Assembly: GCF_038396675.1 (NCBI RefSeq)
Contig: NC_088934.1
Location: 33,105,001-33,169,000 of the forward strand
Source: Hydra vulgaris
Lineage: Eukaryota > Cnidaria > Hydrozoa > Anthoathecata > Hydridae
Reading direction: 5' to 3'
DNA length: 64,000 nt
The position numbers and the translations under genes were made by a program. The notes beneath the pieces were generated by a model. It saw nothing but the letters and a program-made list of their open reading frames with translations. It was not told where the DNA came from and made no database searches. Positions 35,170 to 47,115 of the stretch are shown piece by piece; position 1 is the first letter of the stretch; every line of letters begins with the position of its first letter.

Positions 35170-37462
35170 TAGTTTACTACGGCTGTTAGTTAAATTGTTA
35201 AAGATAGTCAATTAAGTCTAGTTTAGCTTTAAATAAGTTGAGATTTTTAACTTCCTCTGTTTCAATTGGTAATTTGTTTCAGAATTTGACTGTGCGATTT
35301 GTAGAAAAAACCCTTACGATCTCGATTTAAGTATTTCTTATCGGTGAATAAATGATGTTTGTTACCTTGAATGTTTGAAGACGGACCTGATCTCATGCAA
35401 ATGTACAAATGGTATTATGATATTGAGAAAACAACTTTCTAAGTGATTTTCTCTATATCATAATACCATTTGCACAACTGCATAAGATCTTCTCGTATTC
35501 TACGTTGTTTTAAAGATGTCAATTTCATTTTTTCTTGTCTTTCATTGCATGATAGATGACGTAGCTCAGGTACTAATTTTGATACTCGTTTTTTAAATTT
35601 TTTCCAATATTATTATATCTTTTTCAAGATAAGGACTCCATACCGGTATTGCAAATTCTAAATGGGACCGTAAATAACTACAATACAGCAATTTTATTAG
35701 TTCAATATTTTTATACTTAAATGGTTTGCATATTATACCATATTTATAGTTTGCAATAGATCATGCATTTTTGATTTGTGTTTCCCAACTTAAGTCATTT
35801 GAAATTAATACGCCTAGAACTTATTCCAGTTTAGTTGTAATTAATTCTTGCTTTTTATTATTGTTAGCCATGAAATATTTATAATTTTTAATTTTGTTAC
35901 CAATATGCATGATTTTACATTTTTCAAAATTGAATTGTCATTTTGTAAATTACGTGCGTCCGTTTCATTATTAATTTCAGTTATTACTTTAAAATCATCT
36001 GCATACAACAACAATTGGTTTGTAAGTTGACTTGGAAGATCATTGATATATATTAAAAATAAAATTGGCCAAGCACAGAACCTTTTAATACACCACATAC
36101 TATGTCCACCCATAATAATACACTTTCTCCAAGTACAACTCTTTGTTTCCTAGCAGTTAAAAAAGAAATTACCCACTTCAATGGCGTAGATGTAATGTCA
36201 TATGCTTCAAGTTTTAGTGCTAATTTTCTATGTGAAACTTTGTCAAAAGTTTTATTGAAATCAGTATAAAGGGTATCAAACAATTTACTATTTGTAACAC
36301 CTGTTGTTACTATATCCATGTACAGATCAATAAAGACTCCTAATGTAAAACGGTCATCATTGAAGGCATTGGTTTGATGAGTTACTAACTCGGTCAAAGC
36401 GTGATCAGTTGAATAATATTTTTTAAAGCCAATTTGCTTGTTGTACAACATATTATTTACTGTTACGAAGCTGTTTAGCCTCCTACACGTTATTACTACA
36501 TTATACGTTCGAATAACTGAGAAAAGCATGGCAAAACTAATATTGGTCTCTAATTTAAAGAATCTGAATCATCGCCAAACTTAAAAATAGGTAAGACTCG
36601 ATCAATTTTTAATTTTTCTGGAACTGTACCAGATTGAAGAGAAAGATTAAAAATGTGATCTAAAGAGGTTTCTATAAAATGAAAAACTGATTTAACAACA
36701 TTCATGTTAATATTATCAAAACCTACACTTGTGTTGTTTTTAAGATTATCTAGAGCAGATCGTAATTCATTAATATCTAGTTTAGATTCGTCCATGACCT
36801 TACCATATGTTTTTAAATAAGAGTCATACGATGATGAACTTGATGGAATTTTTTTAGCTAAGTTTGGACCAATATTAAGAAAGAAGCTGTTTAGATTTTC
36901 AGCTACTATTGACTAACATGATTTTACCATCTACTTAGAGTTTTTTTGGCTGAATTCCATTATTTTTTCTGCCAATTATTTCTTTTATTAGGCTCTGCGT
37001 CTTTTCGGCATTTCTGTAATTTTTTTTTATCAACTTTGAGTAGTAATTTTTTTTTGGTTGTTGTTTAGTTTTTGTAGTTTGTTTCGTTTTTATACGTTGT
37101 TTTTTTTTTTAAGAACTTTTCGTACAAATGTTTTTTTCTTTGAAGATTTTAATAAACCTTCAGACACCCAAGGAGCTTTGTATTTATAACAATTTTTTTT
37201 TCAGGAAATGCTTTTTCATATTGCACACAAAAAAAACTTAAGAAATAGTTCGTAGGCATTATTTACCTCTACCGATTGCATTATAAGATCCCAATCAATG
37301 TAATATTTTAAAAGGTGTTGAAACTTTTGTAAGAAGCATTTATTGATCTACCGCCTGTAAATTTAGAAGAAACATTAATTGTCATGTTGCTAGTTATTAA
37401 AAAAGTAGGAAAATGATCTGAAAAGTTTTGATAAGTCTGTTTTGATTATAACTGTGAAAATA
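35170..37462 (-). pseudogene. LINE reverse transcriptase and C-terminal region, decayed
   Basis: Right to left: KAPWVSEGLLKSSKKKTF (about 37180-37120), FFLNIGPNLAKKIPSS (36890-36840), NTSVGFDNINMNVVKSV (36740-36690), VPEKLKIDRVLPIFKFGDDS (36625-36570), LYTDFNKTFDKVSHRK (36275-36220), LGESVLLWVDIVCGVLKGSV (about 36140-36080) and QLLLYADDFKV (about 36020-35990; catalytic YADD present). Then LRSHLEFAIPVWSPYLEKD at about 35670-35620, and a C-terminal FFYKSHSQILKQITN-like end at about 35300-35240. The Q-G-S-V motif is L-K-G-S-V here. Multiple frameshifts; a 26-bp inverted duplication at 35406-35472 also breaks the frame. Confidence 0.85.
35406..35472. repeat. Inverted duplication, 26-bp arms, inside LINE coding sequence
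   Basis: The left arm 35406-35431 (starts CAAATGGTATTATGATA) pairs with 35447-35472 at about 25 of 26 positions across a 15-base spacer. Read as LINE protein (minus strand), the right arm gives the expected LCKWYYDIEKI; the left arm is its inverted copy, with stops between. The inverted copy was therefore added to existing coding sequence. Confidence 0.85.
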
Positions 37463-37941
37463 CCCAGCCGGCACAGGCACGTACAGAAAACGTACAATGT
37501 ACGTTCAGTTTGCGTCTTGGACGTCCTGGAACTATTTCGGAACCCATTAAAATATTTCAGACTTGCGTAGGACGTTTGAAAGACGTCTTAATTACATTCA
37601 GAAAGCGTGATGAATTATAATAAAAATACTGGACAAACAAGCAACTAAACAAAATTACAATTCCCGGTTTAACTTATTATTTTTTAAATTTTTATGGTTA
37701 ACTATGCGCAGTTTAGTTGTTAAACCACACGACATTTTTTTTATCTCAAATTAAAACTAATACCATGGAAATGTTAATATCCAAAGGTTTCACAAGGAGT
37801 TGCTTAAAGTCAATTTAATAGTAAGTTTTAATTATCATTGTAATGATAATTAATAAGTTAAACCTATAGGTTTAACAGACTTTTACGAAGATATTGTCAA
37901 TAATTTTTTTTTAATTTTATATTTAAAAACACTAAATATTT

Positions 37942-38024
37942 GGTCACCATCATCATAATCTTGTAAAATATCATATAGTTAATATATAGTATACATATTG
38001 TTTTACAAGCTGATGATGGTGACC
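37942..38024. repeat. Hairpin with 14-bp outer arms
   Basis: GGTCACCATCATCA (37942-37955) pairs perfectly with TGATGATGGTGACC (38011-38024). Inside it TTGTAAAA pairs with TTTTACAA. It directly precedes the first (TA)n array. Confidence 0.8.
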
Positions 38025-38036
38025 CAGTGAAAAGTA

Positions 38037-38316
<280 letters not shown>

Positions 38317-38597
38317 CATATTTATTTATTTATTATAGCTATATTAAATATATAAATGAATGATATGATTAAAATAAATATCTATATATATATAGTTACT
38401 ATATAGTATTTTATATATAGTAGTATATGACGAGATATTTTTCTGAGTATTATACTCATTTTGAGCAAAAATCTTTTATATTCATTTTTCCCCTGATTCT
38501 CTACCTGTTTTCCCTGACTTAATTTAAACCCACGAAAACTCAATTTCAGAAAAATCAACTTAAATACTTTTAAAAAAATGTTTTCAATTGCAAATTA

Positions 38598-38842
<245 letters not shown>

Positions 38843-40358
38843 ACAAAGCTTTGTTATATACTAACAAAGTATATAACTATATTTTAAACATTTAAAATCA
38901 CAAACCCTATTATAAAGTGAATTCAAGATCAAGTAGGTGGTATCAGATAAATAAAAGGTGATGGAAATAACAGAGGAAGAGACGGTTCAAAGAAAAATGT
39001 GTGCTACAGAGTACTTCCAAGATTCATTGAATACAAATGTTCATATAGCTTCAGAATTTCAAACTGATATGGATTCAATTTCAGATTCAGAAAACCTAAT
39101 TGAAGATGCAGATGATTCAGATAAAGTGTTATCAGAGGAATATGAAAAACATAAGTCACTAACACATTTAAATCTGAGGTTAGATGCGTGTGCAACTGAA
39201 AATAAATCGAGTTGTGAATCGATTAACCAGTTATTATGTATTCTTAGAAAAACAGGATTAAATCTTCCGAAAGATGCCCGAACACAATTAAACTCTCCAA
39301 GAAAAATAGTAACTCAAAATAAATGTGGTGGCGAATATGCATACTTTAGAATTAAGAGTGAAGTTACAAGAATATTAACATATTTAGCTGTTAAAAATGA
39401 TTTTTTGATCAATTTACTTGTAAATATTGATGGCCTTCCTCTTTTCCGGTTATCTACTGTTTAGCTATGGCCTATTCTTGGTATGTTTGAGGGTTCAGAC
39501 GTTTTTATTATTGGAATTTTTTGTTGAAATTGTAAACCTGACCCTTTGGTAGATTTCCTATCAGATTTTGTGAAGGAATGGATGGAAATTAAAGAAGGTG
39601 GAATTGATTTTGATGGAGTTCATATTAGTTTAACAATTAAAGTTTTTATTTGTGATGTTCCAGCTAGAGCCTATTTAAAGAGTGTTGTAAGCCACACTGG
39701 CTACAACTCTTGTGAAAGGTGTTGTGTGCATAGCTCGCATAACGGAAGAGTTGTTTTTCAATGATGAAATTGATTTCAATTTGAATTTCGAGTTGACTTT
39801 CCAAAACTATGGCTATCTTGATCATCAAAAAGCTGTTTCTCCACTTGTGAATATTGGGATTCCCTGTATTAATTCTTTTGTTTTAGATTATATGTATTTG
39901 GTTTGTTTATGTGTTACAAAGCATATCTTAAAATATTTACTGAAAGGGCCTGCTGGAAAAATATCTGCATCCCAAATAGCTGAAATTTCCAGAAAATTAA
40001 CTTGTTTAAATGGAAGTATGCCGAGTGAATTTGCTCATCAACCAAGAAGTCTTCAATTTCTAGATCGTTGGAAAGCTACAGAGTTTCGGCAGTTTTTGAT
40101 ATATTTAGGTCCTGTTGTATTAAAGCGTGTTGTATCTGAACAGATATATGAGCATTTTCTTCTGTTAAGCACTTCTGTTAGTATTATGTTGACATCTAAT
40201 GACCAGTTTCGCAACTATCACTTAGTTTACGCTCACAGTATGATGGCACATTTTGTTTATTCATGTAAGTATATTTACCGAGAAATTTTTACTGTATATA
40301 ATGTACATAACCTACTTCATTTAGCTGATGATTGTATTAATCGTTGCTGCTCACTTAA

Positions 40359-40403
40359 GTTAAATTTTTAAATGGAAAACAAAAAATACTGTTAAGTTAA
40401 CAG
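40359..40403 (+). other. 45-bp candidate intron overlapping an inverted duplication
   Basis: The sequence between ...LADDCINRCCSL and ISCLPFKNFLQ contains two in-frame stops. It starts GTTAAA and ends AACAG. Removing 40359-40403 gives a continuous frame (S-L-N-I-S-C-L-P-F) matching the family spacing. The same stretch is also the left arm of a 34-bp inverted duplication (40362-40395 with 40397-40430, two mismatches, 1-base spacer), the right arm being ordinary coding sequence. So it is either a very short intron or a non-spliced template-switch insertion that happens to have GT and AG borders. Confidence 0.5.
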
Positions 40404-40430
40404 TATTTCTTGTTTGCCATTTAAAAATTT
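40362..40430. repeat. 34-bp inverted duplication, 1-base spacer
   Basis: Left arm 40362-40395, right arm 40397-40430, 32 of 34 positions complementary. The right arm encodes conserved transposase residues (ISCLPFKNF), so the left arm is the added copy. Confidence 0.9.
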
Positions 40431-41246
40431 TCTTCAAAGACTAAAGCAGTCAGTTAACAACTCAAGTAACCCTATTGTACAAGTGTGTAAAAGACAAGTA
40501 GAATTTCAAAATTTTTTTAAACATGTTCCACATAAGTCTTTATTTACAAAAATATCGAACAATAAAAAAGACAGATGCTTCCTTCTTACTGACTATTCAG
40601 TTGCTTTTGTGACAGAAAATGAAAATAATGAAACTTTTCATTGTGATGTTATCAATCGAAGGTATCTTTTTAATTTATATGTCAAACCAGTTCCATCATT
40701 AAGGTTTAATATGGCATTGTTAGTGGAAGAAATTTACGGAAAAGTTGAAAAAAAACTCATTTCCAAAAGTGACTTGAAAAAAAAGTGTGTTTGTCTTCGA
40801 GAATGCAGGGGGCTCGCCATATTTCCTGTTTTGCACGAAGCGGAAACTGAAAAGTTCATTTATGTTGAATAAATTTATCTCTAGTTGTAAATTTTATAGT
40901 TTTTTTGTTTCTTATTTACTCATATCAGCATATTTCTTTATTATATATATATTCATATATAATACATATATATATCTACATGTGCATGTATAGGTAAGCA
41001 AAACGTGATAAAATTGCTTACCTTCTTTTAGTAACATTTAGTAGAAAAAGAAGAGGGAAAAGGAAGAATAATAAAAATAAATTGATCCCTGCCCCAACCC
41101 AAACCCTTCGATGTGTTATCAACTCCCTTGCGAGTTCTCCCTAAATCAGTCGATGTATGTACTGAAGCCCTCGCCTGTCCCTAAATCAGCGTGACGTCAT
41201 ATTGCTGACTAATGTCTGCAATATCAGTTATATAATTATTGTTGAA

Positions 41247-41349
<103 letters not shown>

Positions 41350-41534
41350 GCCTTGGGTTTTTAGTTTTATTAGACTTATTTGATTTATTAGTTTCAGTGT
41401 TGAAACTATACTTTATATAATAAATATATCATAAAAAGTTTTTGTTGTTGTTGTTAATATTTAATTAAGTGTGTGAAAGCAACATGAACTATTATTCTAA
41501 ACTTTCTTATGTTATTTTTTTTTCCTTTTCACAG

Positions 41535-41680
41535 AGGCCATGCTCAAGTATGCTGGAAATGAAATAGAAAAGTGCATTGGTAATGTCCTAAAAAGAGCGC
41601 CGGACAGAAAAGGCGGCGGTGGTCGTGAGAAAGGAAGCAGCGAAAATGACAGTTTTGAAGTCAATTTTTTATATCTGTAA
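41535..41680 (+). pseudogene. Terminal exon of a second transposon ORF (DUF4806-like C-terminus)
   Basis: A strong acceptor (T-rich tract, then TTTTCACAG ending at 41534) is followed by a frame AMLKYAGNEIEKCIGNVLKR, APDRKGGGGREKG and a TAA at 41678-41680. The first codon is split (xAG). The pattern, a helix ending in I..WL..A..R.GG.R, is what I recall at the end of DUF4806-type proteins that accompany this transposase in animals (inference). No upstream exon of such a protein is recognisable between 40873 and 41500, so the ORF is probably deleted apart from its last exon. Confidence 0.5.
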
Positions 41681-41791
41681 TCTGAAATATTTTGTAGATA
41701 ATGTATACTTTAAATTGTGTATTCTATTGGTTTATTTAGGCGAAACTGTTCCCGTTTCTATTATGTTTTCAACTTTATCATCCTGACCCAA

Positions 41792-42150
41792 GACCCTTTA
41801 ATTATCTGTTTATCTAATTATCTAGAATTTAATCAGAACTACTATATATAGTAGTTCTGATTATATATAATCGGAACTACTATATATAGTAGTTCTGATT
41901 AAATTCCAGATAATTAGATAAACAGATAATTAAAGGGTCGTGGTAAAGTATACTATACTTTACTTTTTATACTGATTTACTTTGTATAGTAGTTCTGATT
42001 AAATTCCAGATAATTAAAGGGTCGTGGGTCACTATAGTAGTTCTACTATACACTATAGTGTATAGTAGAACTACTATAGTGACTCACGCCCATATAGTAA
42101 ACTATAGTAGTTCTGATTAAATTTCATATGCGTACGAAATTTCGTACGCA
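41792..42150. repeat. Cluster of long perfect or near-perfect palindromes
   Basis: Three palindromes stand in a row: 41792-41939 (148 bp, GACCCTTTAATTATC outer ends, a few mismatches); 42028-42083 (56 bp, perfect, GTCACTATAGTAGTTC ends); and 42129-42150 (22 bp, perfect, TGCGTACGAAA). The block GTAGTTCTGATTAAATTCC recurs at about 41888, 41989 and 42105, linking them. They lie just inside the right subterminal region of the TIR element and may be a nested fold-back element or its expanded remnants. Confidence 0.9.
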
Positions 42151-42364
42151 CATGGAATTTAAATAGAACTACTATAGAACGCGCGCTTAATTCCAGAAAA
42201 TTGAATTTAAAAGGAACGTCTTACTTAGGTCTCTATAGGACGTCTTTTGAACGTCCGAATAAGACGTCCTTGAGCGTCTATACATTGCTGTGTTTTGAAC
42301 GCGTCTAAGACGTTCCGTCTGAACGTTCATTGTACGTTTTTTGTACGTCCCCGTGCCGGCTGGG

Positions 42365-42655
42365 TATAGTTGTGATAAAAATTGTTAGTGATCTAGTAAA
42401 GAAGAAGAATTCTTAGTTATTCTGGTTAACTTATTTATTGTTGGAATAACATTATTTTTAAGAAGTTTGAATATAAATTCTATAAATAGCAATAACGATT
42501 ATGTTTTATGTGGTTTTATTAAAAAGCTCAATGCATAATGACTCACAATCTGTTTCATTAACGCATAGTTCAATACGAGGGAAAAAATTAATTGAATTGT
42601 GGACAAAATTCCTTACGCCTCCGCCACGTGGTTGATTAACTGACATGTAGTTAAT
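42365..42655 (-). pseudogene. LINE endonuclease fragment (right half of the split LINE)
   Basis: Minus strand from about 42645: NQPRGGGVRNFVHNSINFFP, RIELCVNETDCESLCIELFN, NIIVIAIYR, then NNVIPTINKLTRITKNSSS and LLDH. This is the APE endonuclease segment with GGGV..YV and YR blocks and the INKPTRIT motif. One stop and one frameshift are present. It continues in the left part of the split LINE at 37462. Confidence 0.8.
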
Positions 42656-43427
42656 TAAATCAAAATGTTAACTTTGTTTACACCCCGTTTATGTTACACA
42701 AATTTACACCCCGTTTATTTACACAAATAATGCTAAAATCATGTTTTATTTTATCAAAAAAAAAATTTTTAAGTTTTTTATTTTTCGTATGTTAATATTT
42801 TAAATTAAAAATGCGTTTTTATTATTTTTAAGATATTGTGCAGATTGGCAAACTGAGTAGTATTTACTTTCAAAAATTCAATTTGTCAAAACAATCTGTT
42901 TCAGTGTCATTATTATTAATACTATCATTAGAAAATTGAAATATAGAGTTTTGCTCCGTTTTTATTTATGGTTATTAAAAAAAAAATTAATTATTAACTA
43001 ATAACGGCATATTTTCCAGCGTAACGCTCTTACGCTATTTTGTTTGTTTCAAATGTCTTAATAAAATAATTAATAAAAATACCAGTGCACTACGGGACAA
43101 AAGTATACAAATTTTGAACAAAAATATTTTAAATTATTTTGTTTGTTTATGCCTGTAGATGTCATTACATAAACCCCATATTGGTTTTCATCAGAATATT
43201 TATAAAATTTGAGATTTGAAGATTGGACTTAGTCCTGACAAAGGATTTTCTGGGTTGGTTCCTTTCTGCATAACTCCATCCAATTTTCAATTTTTTGATA
43301 TGTTCTCAATAAAAAGTAAATAAAAATAGTTTGGATTTTTTATTATAGCATTAAGAATTATATTATAAGATATTATAAGTAGGTAGATATTGCAGTTATT
43401 TAATAATTAATAAATATGCAAAATTTA
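42656..43427. other. Intergenic, no gene recognised
   Basis: A TTTACACCCCGTTTA unit is repeated (about 42678 and 42705). CAGTGCACTACGGGACAAAAG at 43083 looks like a Tc1/mariner-type terminus, but no partner end was found. No coding signal. Confidence 0.5.
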
Positions 43428-44440
43428 CTGCTAAATATCTAAGTCTATGTCTTCAAAATAGTCAATAAAAGAACCTTCATTTAAATCCATGAAATTCGAT
43501 TCCTCAGTTGTACTGTCCCAATCAGCTTCTTGTTCATAATTTTTAAATAATAGGAAATTTTTGACAGCTTCTGATACCTGATGTTTATTCCTTTTCATTC
43601 TCACATCCAGTTTTGCTGAAGACACAATAGGGTCCAATGAATCTAATGCTCGATTAAATACATTGAGCAAATTACTTTTACGAGAACACTTTTGAGAATG
43701 ATATCTTCGATTCTGCCTATTTACTTATTACAAGATTCAGCTCCCTCTTCACCAAAAAATCCAGGTGATAATGGTAGTGTCATAATAATGTTTTTTGAAT
43801 GACAAAGAATTTTATGAAGAGAGGCAGGCATGTTGAACCATTTATACTTACTAATAAATAAGGAATATGTATCATGGCAGATGGACCCAAATTTTTCAAA
43901 GTCCAAATGTTCGTGACTATTAAGGGCAGCAAGAATGGTGCTTAAATTTGATACAAGTTCATCATCCAATTCTAAAATTTTAGCAAGATCATAAGGTTTA
44001 CAGAAAAGTCTCCAACGTAAATTACCAGTTGTTGTATTTCCCTGTCCGCCTTGACATGGTCTATCAATTTTGATCTTAAAGAAGCCCTCTACTTTATGTC
44101 GAACTCTGTCCTTCTCTTCAGCTAAAGCTTTTTTATTTTCCTCACCTTTAACTTGCCATAATTCTAAATTTTTTCTGTATGATAAATTAAGCAAGCAATT
44201 GAGAGTGTTGATGGTAGCATGCAAAGGCTGGCAACCATAAATCAAGGACGAATCACCTTTTGGCTTAAATTGATCATTATCAAAGTTTAGTTAGTTGTTA
44301 AAATGCTTAGGTGTTGATTTACAAATGGGGCAGCTTTGGGAAGATTTATTGTCAAGTAAAAAATTTAAAATTTTCCTATCAATTAAAGTCGGAAAGAACA
44401 ACGATGTTATATTGATTTGAAAATGGTGCAATTCCGCATA

Positions 44441-46811
44441 TTAATAAACCAACAAGAGTAACTTTAAAGTCAGTATCTTTAATAGATAATATTATGACAA
44501 CAGACACTTTTAATGAATCCCTTAAAAATAGGTTATTTAAAAATGATGTTTCAGATCATTTTCTTATCTTTTTTCGATAAATACTGATATTGAACAATTA
44601 CAAATAAAAAAACAAGTTATCCTAAAACGCTGTTTCAGTGAAGCAAATATTGCATCATTTAATGAACAACTATCATTACTACATTGGAAACATGTAAACT
44701 TTTCGTCGGAAGCAAATGTGGTTTATAACTCATTCTTTAGAACATTCTATGAAGTTTATGATGCAAACTTTCCACAATACAAAGTTAACTTAAACAAAAA
44801 AAAGCCTAAAGTCACCATGGATTACTAAAGAACTCAGGAAATCTTCCAAAGTTAAACAAAAATTGTATATAAAGTATTTAAAGTCAAAAACAGATAAAAA
44901 TGAAATTTATAAAAATTATGTAAAGCTTTTTGAAAGTCAAAAAAAAAACTTAAAAAAAAAATACTATTCAAACTTATTAGAGAAGTTTAAGAATAATGCT
45001 AAACGCACATGGCAAATTTTAAATGAAATTACTGGCAATCAAAAAATTAAGACATGCAACTTACCAAAATTTATTAAAAACAATGATATTTTTTTATATA
45101 ATCTTAAAGATATAGCAAATCAAATAAATAATTTTTTTGTAACTATTGGTCCAAATTTAGAAAAAAATATTCCAATTATAACTAACACAAATGATTTTAA
45201 TCTTCCGATAATTTCTATACTTAATAACTTTGAACTTTCGATTAAAGAGTTTGAATGTGCTTACAAAATCCTAAAAATCAATAAATCGATAGGCCCAGAT
45301 CAAATAAATGGTAACGTTATAATTAGTTCTTAAGAGATCATAAAAACTATACTCTTTCAGGTCTTTAGTTGTTCAATTAAACAAGGTATATTTCCTGATC
45401 AACTAAAGATAGCCAAAGTTAAATCAATATTTAAAGAAGGGGGGGGGGGAATTATCAAATATAACTAATTATCGTCCTATTTCTGTACTTTCTGGTTTTT
45501 CAAAGATTTTTGAAAGGATCCTTTACAATTAAATTTAAGATCATCTTTCTAAAAATAAAATACTAAATACAACCCAATATGGGTTTAAAAAACATAATTC
45601 CACTGAACACACACTGACTAGAAAGATTGCAGATTTGTTTGAAAAATTACAATTTACTCTTGCAGTGTTTATAGATCTATCAAAAGCCTTCGATACGATA
45701 AATCATGAGATTCTTATTAAAAAACTAGAAAATTATGGAATCTGTGGTAATTTTCTAAAATTACTTAAGAGATATTTAAGCAATCGTAAGCAGTATGTGC
45801 AAATTGATGTATCCTCTACAACAAATTTACTAGATATAACATGTGGTGTCCCCCAAGGGACTATACTAGGACCATTTTTCTTTTTCTCATTTATATCAAC
45901 GATCTTTATAATGCCTCAAATTTAAAAATAGTAATGTTTGCTGATGACAAAAACTTTTTTCTGTCTAGCAATAATATCATAACACTATTTAATGACATTT
46001 AAAGACAAAGTCTAATAAGTTGTCAATTAACATAGAAAAAACTAAATGGTCTCTATTTCATCCAAAATCCAAAAAACTTTTGCCAAATGATATGCCTCAA
46101 ATATATATAGATAATATTCAAATAAAACAATCAAAAGTTATACTTTTTCTTGGTGTTTTTATTGATGAAAACCTTACGTGGAAAAATCATATTGAAACCT
46201 TACGCAACAAAGTTTCAAAAAATATTGGAGTATTATATAAAGCGATAAGTTTTGTAAATAGACTCGCATTAATTCAACTTTATTACTCACTTATTCAATG
46301 CCATCTAAATTATTCAAATATTGCATGGGGCAGTGCTAAGAAAAGTCAATTAGATCCTCTTTATCGGCAACAGAAGCATTTAGCACGACTAATAAATTTT
46401 AAAGATCGTTTTACTCATGCAAAACCACTTTTATTCAAAATGAGTATTCTTAATATATACCAACTAAATGTTTTTAACACTCTTTGCTTTATATTTAAAT
46501 GTAAGATAAACTTAGCTCCAATACCTTTTCAAAATTTATATGCAATAAATCCCAAAAACAAATATGATCTAAGAAATGACAATTTTATTTATCAACATTA
46601 TTCGCATACAAATTTTGGAAGGTCTCTTATATCTTATCGCGGAGTTTATTTGTGGAACCAAATAGTTTTAAAAAAATTTGATTTTTCTCAAAGTTGGAAT
46701 TTATCTACTTTCAAAAACAAACTAAAAAAAGTTATTTTCTCAAATAGAAAATATTTTCGAGTTCTTCTGAACTCGTTTCTCTTTTATAAGTGTTATCTAA
46801 ATGTAATTTAA
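44441..46811 (+). pseudogene. LINE ORF2 fragment: endonuclease end, RT and C-terminus
   Basis: The order is SVSLIDNIM and VSDHFLIFF (44470-44575); SPWITKELRKSSKVKQKL (about 44810-44860); and KSKTDKNEIYKNYVKLFES to IGPNLEKNIPI (44880-45175). Then come INKSIGPDQINGNVI (45275-45320), YRPISVLSGFSKIFE (45470-45515), FIDLSKAFDTINHEIL (45670-45715), TCGVPQGTILGPFF (45840-45880) and VMFADDKNFFL (45930-45963), with the catalytic FADD intact. The C-terminal part (46020-46811) runs from KLSINIEKTKWSLF through YYSLIQCHLNYSNIAWGSAK to the stop. Frameshifts at 45333, 45440-45450 (a G9 run), 45885 and 46000 disable it. The long C-terminal frame of 263 codons suggests modest age. Confidence 0.92.
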
Positions 46812-47115
46812 GATTTCTGTTTTTATCTTTCATTGTTTTGCTAATCGGTATTTTATTTGTATGAAGGTTTTCAGAAAAACGGTGTTTTTACTAATTTAAA
46901 ATATTTGATTTTATTTTTTATTGTTTTGTTAAACGGTTTTTTATAATTAAGGAACCTTATTTTGTTTGTATGAAGGTTTTCTTAAACGGTATTAACTTTT
47001 TTGTATTGTTAAACGGTTCTCGGTGACAGGATCTTACGATCCTCTTTAGTCTCCGTGTTCTTCATATATTATGCACCAACGACACTTTTACCAGAGAATA
47101 TTGTTAAATGAACAA
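44441..47115 (+). mobile_element. 5'-truncated L2-type LINE inserted in the Transib-like element
   Basis: The left border is sharp: minus-strand transposase codons are readable up to 44440, and plus-strand endonuclease codons (INKPTRVTLKSVSLIDN) begin at 44441. The right border is near 47115, after a 3' region with several KRVFF-like TTAAACGGTTTT repeats and before the next transposase codons at 47124. No convincing target duplication was found. 5' truncation inside the endonuclease is normal for target-primed reverse transcription. Confidence 0.85.

Larger units (their letters stand above)
38958..40872 (+). pseudogene. tnp2-like transposase, decayed
   Basis: From the ATG at 38958: an acidic N-terminus (SDSENLIEDADDSDKVLSEE), then LRKTGLNLPKDARTQLNSPR (about 39240-39300), NKCGGEYAYFRIKSEV, and NIDGLPLFRLSTV followed by a TAG where WPILG resumes. 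A TGA comes at about 39526, then VFICDVPARAYLK and SHTGYNSCERC (39650-39720). A frameshift in a T5 run near 39755 leads into VLDYMYLVCLCVTKHILKYL (about 39880), FAHQPRSLQFLDRWKATEFR and LIYLGPVVLKR (40030-40120), and YNVHNLLHLADD (40300-40335). After a 45-bp interruption CLPFKNFLQRLKQSV follows to the TAA at 40872. This is a widespread uncharacterised animal transposase family; the DYM-LVCLGV region recalls tnp2. Lesions are few: two stops and one frameshift. Confidence 0.78.
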
